15,052 nucleotides of DNA. Origin: Deltaproteobacteria bacterium. GTDB taxonomy: Bacteria > Desulfobacterota > Desulfobacteria > Desulfobacterales > JAUVKB01. The stretch spans positions 1-15,052 of the forward strand of contig JAUVKB010000029.1 in assembly GCA_030596405.1 (NCBI GenBank), written 5' to 3'. The notes under the pieces were generated by a model. It had not been told where the DNA came from. It saw nothing but the letters and a program-made list of their open reading frames with translations, and ran no database searches. A program made the translations under genes and the position numbers. This document shows positions 11,970-15,052 of the stretch, piece by piece (positions within the stretch are counted from its first letter, which is position 1; each line of letters begins with the position of its first letter).

Positions 11970-14900
11970 TGTCCAGGCCGTACCGTTGTGATAAGCCGGC
12001 TTTCTTTTTGAATCTTCATCTCCTTCATATCTTCCCTGATACGGATTATACGGATCGTTTAATATGTTTTTGTTGTGAACTATTTCTATGGGGCGGCGAA
12101 CCGGTCTGTCTGCAAGAGTCCGTATGGCGCCGGGGACCAGAAGATCTTCACAAGAAGCTAAAATTCTGCGACAAACCGCTTTATTGGTAACGGCTCCCAT
12201 GGTTATGGCTAAAAGTTGATTCGGTCGAAGCGCGTTATCGGGTTCGGCCTTTCTTGCGGGTTCACCGTAACGGGCATGTAGACAGTCTGATAAAAATCCC
12301 TCTTTTTCAAGAAAAAACAGGGAAAGAAGCGATGATTGTACCTGTTTACCTGTTTTTAGCCAATCACTTGCATTTTTTCCCGAGTCGATCCGGGCTAAAA
12401 AAGACAGCGCAAAATACCACATAGCCTGAATTTCAACAGGATACCCTTCTCTGGGGCTGCATGCCGGGTAATTGGTGTCCATCCATGTAAAATGTGCCGG
12501 GCTGAAAATCAATCCCGATTCCGGGTCCATGCTGATCCTGTTGGGTGTGCCGGCTGCAATAGATCGTCCCATGGAGAGCAGAACTTGACGCACTGTACGG
12601 TTGCCGCAGCGCACTTTTAAAAAACTGTCGTTTCCTTCGGCGCTTACCAGATCGGCGCAGGCCACGAAAAACCACAACGGCGCATCGGACGAGTCCCTGT
12701 TTTCCGAATTGTCGCCCAGTATCATATTCGGAATAGTTCCGTCCTTTTCAAACCGGGCAAACTGCTCTAAAATAATCCGGGCGTCTTCTGTTTTCCCCGC
12801 TACGATTAAACCCCGGACAACAATCAATGTATCCCGCCCCCAATCTAAAAACCATGGATATCCCGCAATTACGGTTTTCAATGCCCCTCTTTTTACTATG
12901 TATTGGTCCAGTGACTCTTTAAGGACTTTAAGCGGTTCCGATTCGGTGTCGTATCCGGCAATCGGGGACTTAGTCTGAGAAGATGATTTGGCCTGAGAAG
13001 ATTTAACCTGAGAAGATTTAACTCCGGAGGATTTAACCCCGGAAAATTTAACTCCGGAGGATTTAATTTGTCGAAGCATACGACTATGAGGAAGAGGCCG
13101 TTGTTTGTTTTTGCCTGAAATTTGTGCCGTCAGCTCAACAAAAGAGCCGCCTTCAAGGAGTGCGGAAAAATAGCCGGGGCTGAAAAGATCCGAGTCCGGA
13201 TCAAGGCCTCTTTCGGCCTCTGTGTCTCTGAATACCATATAATACCACTCAGGATCATCAACAAAAGAGCCGTGGGAGACTCTGATGTCGAGCCTGCGGT
13301 TTTTCTCCGGTGTAAAGGTAAAACCGTCGGGAAAACTTGCAACTGAACCCGGCCATATTTTTTCCGGCCCCATATATGCCTTGGTGGTCTCATGAAAATT
13401 CCGATCTTCTATGTCGGGACGAAGGATAAGCTTTACCTTTTTGTCGTCTGATAGTTTTCCTTCTTTTAATCCGGCCTGTTTGCCTGCCGGGTGCCGGTAA
13501 AAAAGGATACGCACGGCATTTTCATCAGGGATTGTTTCCACGCCTATGGTTAAAAAAAGATATTCTCCCTGGCCTGTCGGCACATGAAATTGCCAGTACC
13601 CTTTTGAATTGTAATCAAAACGGAATGAATGGAGGCAGTCAAGGCTTATCTCCTGGGCATAGCCCTGAAATATCAGCCATCCCCGGCACCTGGTGAACAT
13701 AACCCATCTGTCTTCGGGAAATTCTTTATTCAGGTTTGCCGCAAGCAGGGCGTCGTATCGGCTGTGGAGTTCTCCCCATGATACCGGGACACGGAGCATG
13801 CCGCCGCGGGTATTGGTTCCCAAAAAAAGCAGAGGGTTTTTCAACAGCTCAGTTCGATCATAATGTTTTTTTACTTTTACTGTTTTGGCTCGAGGTAAAA
13901 AAAGAACCGGGGCATCGACATGTTTACAGCTTCCGGGAGTGTAAACCGATAACCTTAAAGTGCGCGGGCGGAAAATTTCCGGCGCCGGCAAAGGAGAAAA
14001 CAGGATAAAAAATGATCCGTCTGTTTGCGGGATGCTTACCGAATGTGCCAAAACATAGTCTTTTTCCATTATACAGGCGCGAAAAGAACTGTTTGCCTTG
14101 ACGAGTAAAAAATGATCAGGAGGGATCATAACCTCCCGCCTCTTGTCTCTGTGCCACCGCCAGGTAATCACACGGGATTCATGATCAACAGGTTGAAAGC
14201 TCCGGCAGAAAGCGACAGGATCATCAGCCAGTTGTCTTGCAGCTTCACCGGGGTTAAAATCGCCTATGTCGATTATGCCGTTATAATATCTGAACACATC
14301 GAGAGCTCTTGCACGCAGCCGCTGGTCTTTAATCCGCTTAGGCATGGAAATAGTGTCAACTGCCCGGCTTACGATATCGATATCGGTTTTGTCGGGGGAA
14401 AGGCAAAGAATCTGACCCGGATAAAGGAGATAAGTGTGCTTGTCTTCTGATTTGTCGAGGGTTATTTTCCCCCCGGTAAGAAGATCAACAGCCACCCGGT
14501 TTTTTATGCCGGTTTCTCGCGGGTCCCAGGAGCCCAGGGTTTTGTTCTGATCATCTAAATTTGCCACAACCAAAAGTTTTTTCCCGGAAGGAAGATGACG
14601 GCGAAGCAGGGCGATGTGGTTTCCCCCGCCCTGTTGAATCATTTTTAGTTCGGTTTGGTCGAAAAAGGCCGGGTGAACCCGCAGAAGAATGCTGAGCCGA
14701 TGGATGTAATTCACCTGATTGACCGCAGCCCCCCAGTTGAGGGAAGGGGAATTGTGGACGTCTATCTTTTCAGTGGCATACCATTCCACCCCGTTTGTAA
14801 AGGCAAAAGCTCCGTTGTGAGAACACAAAGCGCAAAGGGCGGTACGCATTCTGGCATAAGTTTTGGAGCGCTTGGCCAATCTTTTATTATCGTGAGTTTC

Positions 14901-15052
14901 CGCAAAGTGCACCATGATACCGTCGCTTTGGGAAATATTTATAGCACTAGGCAGATAATGTTCGATCTGGCTTCGGTCGTAGTTTTGAAAAAACTCGGAG
15001 TATGCACAGTTAAAATTGGCTATATTTAAAATATCCTGGGTTATCGAAACCA
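11718..15052 (-). CDS. Fused GH13-GH133 glycogen debranching enzyme (5' end off window)
   Basis: The open frame continues to the right edge without a start. The ATG at 14915 is internal, because the 45 codons before it are open and run into a conserved GH13 motif. Visible: 1110 residues. HFAETHDNKRLA is GH13 region IV with its catalytic aspartate, followed by an alpha-amylase-type C-terminal beta domain (about visible residues 60-250). Next is a debranching-enzyme N-terminal-like part with FLGTNTRGG and YDALLAANL. A low-complexity linker of KSSGV-type pentapeptides follows. Last is a GH133 amylo-alpha-1,6-glucosidase domain (GYPWFLDWGRDTLIVVRGL, DGTIPNMILGDNS, DAPLWFFVA, EILDGDFPHKPRGCDAQAWG). 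The order, a GH13 module then the 1,6-glucosidase, resembles eukaryotic bifunctional debranching enzyme. Removal of glycogen branches is the likely role; whether the GH13 half is a transferase or a hydrolase is not decidable here. Confidence 0.9.
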   Translation of the reverse strand, partial: VSITQDILNIANFNCAYSEFFQNYDRSQIEHYLPSAINISQSDGIMVHFAETHDNKRLAKRSKTYARMRTALCALCSHNGAFAFTNGVEWYATEKIDVHNSPSLNWGAAVNQVNYIHRLSILLRVHPAFFDQTELKMIQQGGGNHIALLRRHLPSGKKLLVVANLDDQNKTLGSWDPRETGIKNRVAVDLLTGGKITLDKSEDKHTYLLYPGQILCLSPDKTDIDIVSRAVDTISMPKRIKDQRLRARALDVFRYYNGIIDIGDFNPGEAARQLADDPVAFCRSFQPVDHESRVITWRWHRDKRREVMIPPDHFLLVKANSSFRACIMEKDYVLAHSVSIPQTDGSFFILFSPLPAPEIFRPRTLRLSVYTPGSCKHVDAPVLFLPRAKTVKVKKHYDRTELLKNPLLFLGTNTRGGMLRVPVSWGELHSRYDALLAANLNKEFPEDRWVMFTRCRGWLIFQGYAQEISLDCLHSFRFDYNSKGYWQFHVPTGQGEYLFLTIGVETIPDENAVRILFYRHPAGKQAGLKEGKLSDDKKVKLILRPDIEDRNFHETTKAYMGPEKIWPGSVASFPDGFTFTPEKNRRLDIRVSHGSFVDDPEWYYMVFRDTEAERGLDPDSDLFSPGYFSALLEGGSFVELTAQISGKNKQRPLPHSRMLRQIKSSGVKFSGVKSSGVKSSQVKSSQAKSSSQTKSPIAGYDTESEPLKVLKESLDQYIVKRGALKTVIAGYPWFLDWGRDTLIVVRGLIVAGKTEDARIILEQFARFEKDGTIPNMILGDNSENRDSSDAPLWFFVACADLVSAEGNDSFLKVRCGNRTVRQVLLSMGRSIAAGTPNRISMDPESGLIFSPAHFTWMDTNYPACSPREGYPVEIQAMWYFALSFLARIDSGKNASDWLKTGKQVQSSLLSLFFLEKEGFLSDCLHARYGEPARKAEPDNALRPNQLLAITMGAVTNKAVCRRILASCEDLLVPGAIRTLADRPVRRPIEIVHNKNILNDPYNPYQGRYEGDEDSKRKPAYHNGTAWTWIFPSYCEAWVKTYGSNGMETALAWLASSFRLINQGCAGHVPEILDGDFPHKPRGCDAQAWGASELLRVWALTAKNYKSIICA
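12985..13059. repeat. Five 15-bp tandem repeats in the debranching enzyme linker
   Basis: Five imperfect 15-bp units such as GATTTAACTCCGGAG and GATTTAACCTGAGAA encode pentapeptides of the form K-S-S-G/Q-V/A. They lie between the sugar-binding/N-terminal modules and the GH133 domain. The period is a multiple of three, so changes in copy number alter linker length without breaking the frame. A degenerate sixth unit follows at 13060. Confidence 0.88.

Overview
The window reads as chromosomal DNA of a Gram-negative bacterium, most likely a sulfate-reducer-type deltaproteobacterium (Desulfobacterota, perhaps Desulfobacterales). That placement is an inference from the FtsH N-terminus, the style of the glycogen proteins and the mixed base composition. 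No rRNA or tRNA gene is present to fix it.

Layout. (1) 1-2936, minus strand: tilS followed by ftsH. tRNA-Ile lysidine synthetase lies upstream of the membrane AAA+ protease, whose C-terminus runs off the left edge. (2) 3085-3374, plus strand: a large-type SRP RNA with both an Alu domain and an S domain, closed by a perfect 8-bp end helix and preceded by a recognisable promoter. (3) 3603-6190, plus strand: grpE-dnaK, the Hsp70 pair, with neither hrcA nor dnaJ beside it. It ends in a perfect 38-nt palindrome shared with the convergent glycogen operon. (4) 15052-6303, minus strand: a glycogen locus. It comprises a GH13/GH133 fused debranching enzyme (5' end off the right edge), then glgA (GT5 synthase), then glgB (a branching enzyme of the eukaryotic type).

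The notable region is 9874-11969. A block of about 1.58 kb with two complete toxin-antitoxin modules (higBA, then vapBC) sits between the debranching enzyme gene and glgA, in the same orientation as both. It is bracketed by a direct repeat of about 260 bp that is the 3' end of the debranching enzyme gene, including its stop codon and a few bases beyond. The copy attached to the gene is intact. The copy next to glgA is a frameshifted remnant. Inside the block, vapBC is framed by two near-identical palindromic elements of about 60 bp. The simplest reading is that the debranching enzyme gene once abutted glgA directly, and that TA modules were inserted with duplication or restoration of the gene's 3' end. 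No integrase or transposase is visible.

Together the glycogen genes would extend (GlgA), branch (GlgB) and debranch (fused GH13/GH133) the polymer. No glgC or glgP lies in the window. The TA modules may be read through into glgA-glgB, so glycogen synthesis could be partly under TA promoter control; this is inference. Two genes carry in-frame short tandem repeats: 12-bp units at the start of tilS and 15-bp units in the debranching enzyme linker.
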